In this document: positions 62,625-64,000 of the stretch, in pieces
How the letters are laid out: each line of letters opens with the position of its first letter
Position numbering within the stretch: the stretch's first letter is position 1
NCBI GenBank assembly: GCA_964612505.1
Contig: CAZTEX010000001.1
Span: forward strand, 186,001 to 250,000
Reading direction: 5' to 3'
Source of the DNA: JAAZZY01 sp964612505
Lineage (GTDB): Bacteria > Chlamydiota > Chlamydiia > Chlamydiales > JAAZZY01
DNA: 64,000 nt
Position numbers and translations under genes: made by a program
Notes under the pieces: generated by a model
Seen by the model: the letters and a program-made list of their open reading frames with translations, nothing else
What the model was told of the DNA's origin: nothing
The model's database searches: none

Positions 62625-64000
62625 TCAATTAGATTTGTGAACAACTAACAATTCTTCTAGAGCTTGAGAAAAGCAATGAACCCCCCCTCCATTTTTAGCA
62701 AGGAGCTTTTGAGAATGTCTTGAATCTAAAAAAATAAATTTATCGATCTTTTCTTTACTATACTTTCTAATCATTTTTTCAAAAATAACTTGCAGCTCTA
62801 TTGGGTCAGCCCCGAGTGCCACAATGATTTTTTTGTTGGCAGGGGTTGTTAGAGAAAGAATATTAAAAAAATTAACCCGATGAAGATGAGGCTCTGGCTT
62901 AAATATATTTTTAAAGATACCCGGGATTCTAATTACCCTCAAATTTAAGTCGAGTTCTGTCAGTTGCTTTAAGACTAGCTCTTCATAAGCGGCGATCTTT
63001 TTAGCCTCCTCTCTACACTCTGCAATGAATTTTAAAACATCTTCTGACTCTTGCTCTTTTAAGGGAATTGTCTCTTTAAAAATCTTTTGCCCCAACTCAA
63101 AAGCCTCCTCTGCATGATTTAAAAGGATGCAATCGCCAATGATAGCCATCGCCATATCTAGATGAAAATTATAAGGCTGCTCGACAAAAAAAACGTTTTG
63201 TATCCCCAAATCTTGTTGAACAATTCTCCCGAAAAGCTCCTCAGGGATAAAGGGCACCTCTTGAGCACTTTTTCCTTGAAAGTCTTCTATCCAACGCCCT
63301 TCTTTTGTCTGAACAAAACCCATCCTTTGAAACTCTTTTAAAAGACCTTGCTCATTGAAGCCCAAACTATCTCTTCCCACTATTGCAAATGGCTCTCCTT
63401 GTCGGGGGCCACTGGGGCAGACTCCAACTAAAACATTTCCCCCTTCTAAATTTAAAATCTGGGCAGTGGTATTTGATTTTAATTTACCAACCCTATCAGC
63501 TAAATTGAAAAATCCTTCATTGAGCTTTATTTTGATGGACTCTCCAGGCACAGTATAAAAGGGTTGCATGAAGTTTTCACCCCAGTGTTTCATCCTTTTT
63601 TCACGAGCTTCTATTGTCCAATCATCCTTATATTCTAATGCCAAGTTAGGAACTAAAAAATGAAGTCCTCTAGGTGAATGAGCAAAATGAACATAATCTT
63701 GAACCCAATCCCCAATCTGAACAGGCTCCTGTTCTATATAGCGAACATCATCGAATCTATCCTTATCTTTGGGATCTGCTACTTGAAATACTTCAATGCC
63801 ATCAGATGAAAGGTTTCGTCGTAAAAAACCCGCTATCTCTTTTTGAAAACACCAACCTTTTGATCTATAGCAAGACCCACACATGACTCCTTTTACAACC
63901 GGAAATGAGGTCAGATATCTACTGTACTTTGGAAGAGGGAAATCTTGAGGATTTAGAAGTAATTGACGAAGGCATGCGCTCCTCTCTAAGAAAATTTCTT
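62625..64000 (-). CDS. Pentein-fold (deiminase-like) protein, 5' cut by window edge
   Basis: The frame has an ATG at 63884 but stays open to the window edge and reads plausible protein before it (LPKYSRYLTSFPVVKGVM), so the true start lies beyond base 64000. In order it shows the pentein-superfamily elements: NLEGGNVLVG, FHLDMAMAIIGD with a candidate catalytic His, and NGGGVHCFSQ with a candidate catalytic Cys near the end. These occur in agmatine deiminases and DDAH-type enzymes, which act on guanidino groups. The exact substrate is open. The region just after the ATG is Cys-rich (CGSCYRSKGWC). More than 450 residues are visible, longer than DDAH. Confidence 0.68.
   Translation of the reverse strand, partial: EIFLERSACLRQLLLNPQDFPLPKYSRYLTSFPVVKGVMCGSCYRSKGWCFQKEIAGFLRRNLSSDGIEVFQVADPKDKDRFDDVRYIEQEPVQIGDWVQDYVHFAHSPRGLHFLVPNLALEYKDDWTIEAREKRMKHWGENFMQPFYTVPGESIKIKLNEGFFNLADRVGKLKSNTTAQILNLEGGNVLVGVCPSGPRQGEPFAIVGRDSLGFNEQGLLKEFQRMGFVQTKEGRWIEDFQGKSAQEVPFIPEELFGRIVQQDLGIQNVFFVEQPYNFHLDMAMAIIGDCILLNHAEEAFELGQKIFKETIPLKEQESEDVLKFIAECREEAKKIAAYEELVLKQLTELDLNLRVIRIPGIFKNIFKPEPHLHRVNFFNILSLTTPANKKIIVALGADPIELQVIFEKMIRKYSKEKIDKFIFLDSRHSQKLLAKNGGGVHCFSQALEELLVVHKSN

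Noticed and set aside
1..64000. tRNA, rRNA, CRISPR, transposase or phage genes
   Set aside because: Intergenic regions are short and I saw no cloverleaf arms, direct repeat arrays or transposase motifs; a dedicated tRNA/ncRNA scan could still find something I cannot see by eye.

Overview
The window looks like chromosome of a low-GC, intracellular-type bacterium, most probably a member of the Chlamydiota outside the Chlamydiaceae (an amoeba- or protist-associated chlamydia). This is an inference. It rests on the mix of a GadC-like amino acid antiporter, a DASS-type dicarboxylate transporter, a DhnA/FbaB-type class I aldolase, EI24- and DUF502-type membrane proteins, many transporters and many lineage-specific proteins. 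I see no rRNA, tRNA, CRISPR array, insertion sequence or prophage. Coding density is high: the longest gene-free stretch is about 250 bases (46418-46667), and several convergent gene pairs overlap at their stop codons. The genes at both window edges are cut.

Layout. 1-5000: the end of a Y-family DNA polymerase (umuC), a NUDIX hydrolase, and aclB-aclA encoding ATP-citrate lyase. 5100-12000: an unrecognised protein, an MFS carrier with a flavoprotein disulfide reductase, a CPA1 cation/proton antiporter and small unknown proteins. 12000-17000: a double-PspC protein, TypA/BipA, several small conserved proteins and a BolA. 17000-19400: a BlaI-type repressor and M56 metallopeptidase module with two BlaI-like operators, a leader terminator and two related unknown proteins. 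19400-24200: a pseudouridine synthase, a BolA-monothiol glutaredoxin pair, two lipoproteins, and two adenylate kinases in tandem, one with a signal peptide. 24200-34100: a methyltransferase and a run of transporters (sugar porter, dicarboxylate, DHA2 drug efflux, GadC-like), an M48 lipoprotein peptidase and a DUF192 protein. 34150-44100: a 1356-residue AsmA-like protein and a complete tripartite RND efflux operon. 44100-52200: an accessory region with unknown, partly paralogous and compositionally distinct proteins, a HAMP-PAS protein without kinase, and a frameshifted MFS transporter. 52260-62000: class I fructose-bisphosphate aldolase, then a contiguous classical menaquinone operon menG-F-D-H-B-A-C-E with overlapping genes. 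The window ends with a NUDIX hydrolase and a pentein (deiminase-like) protein that continues past the edge.

How the parts fit. ATP-citrate lyase and the dicarboxylate importer suggest use of host C4-C6 acids as sources of acetyl-CoA and oxaloacetate. The men operon supplies the quinone for a respiratory chain. The RND pump, DHA2 carrier and BlaI/M56 module point to envelope-stress or toxin responses. The most interesting unexplained elements are the BlaI/M56 locus with its paralogous flanking proteins, the adenylate kinase pair, and the unknown proteins between 45.3 and 52.2 kb.
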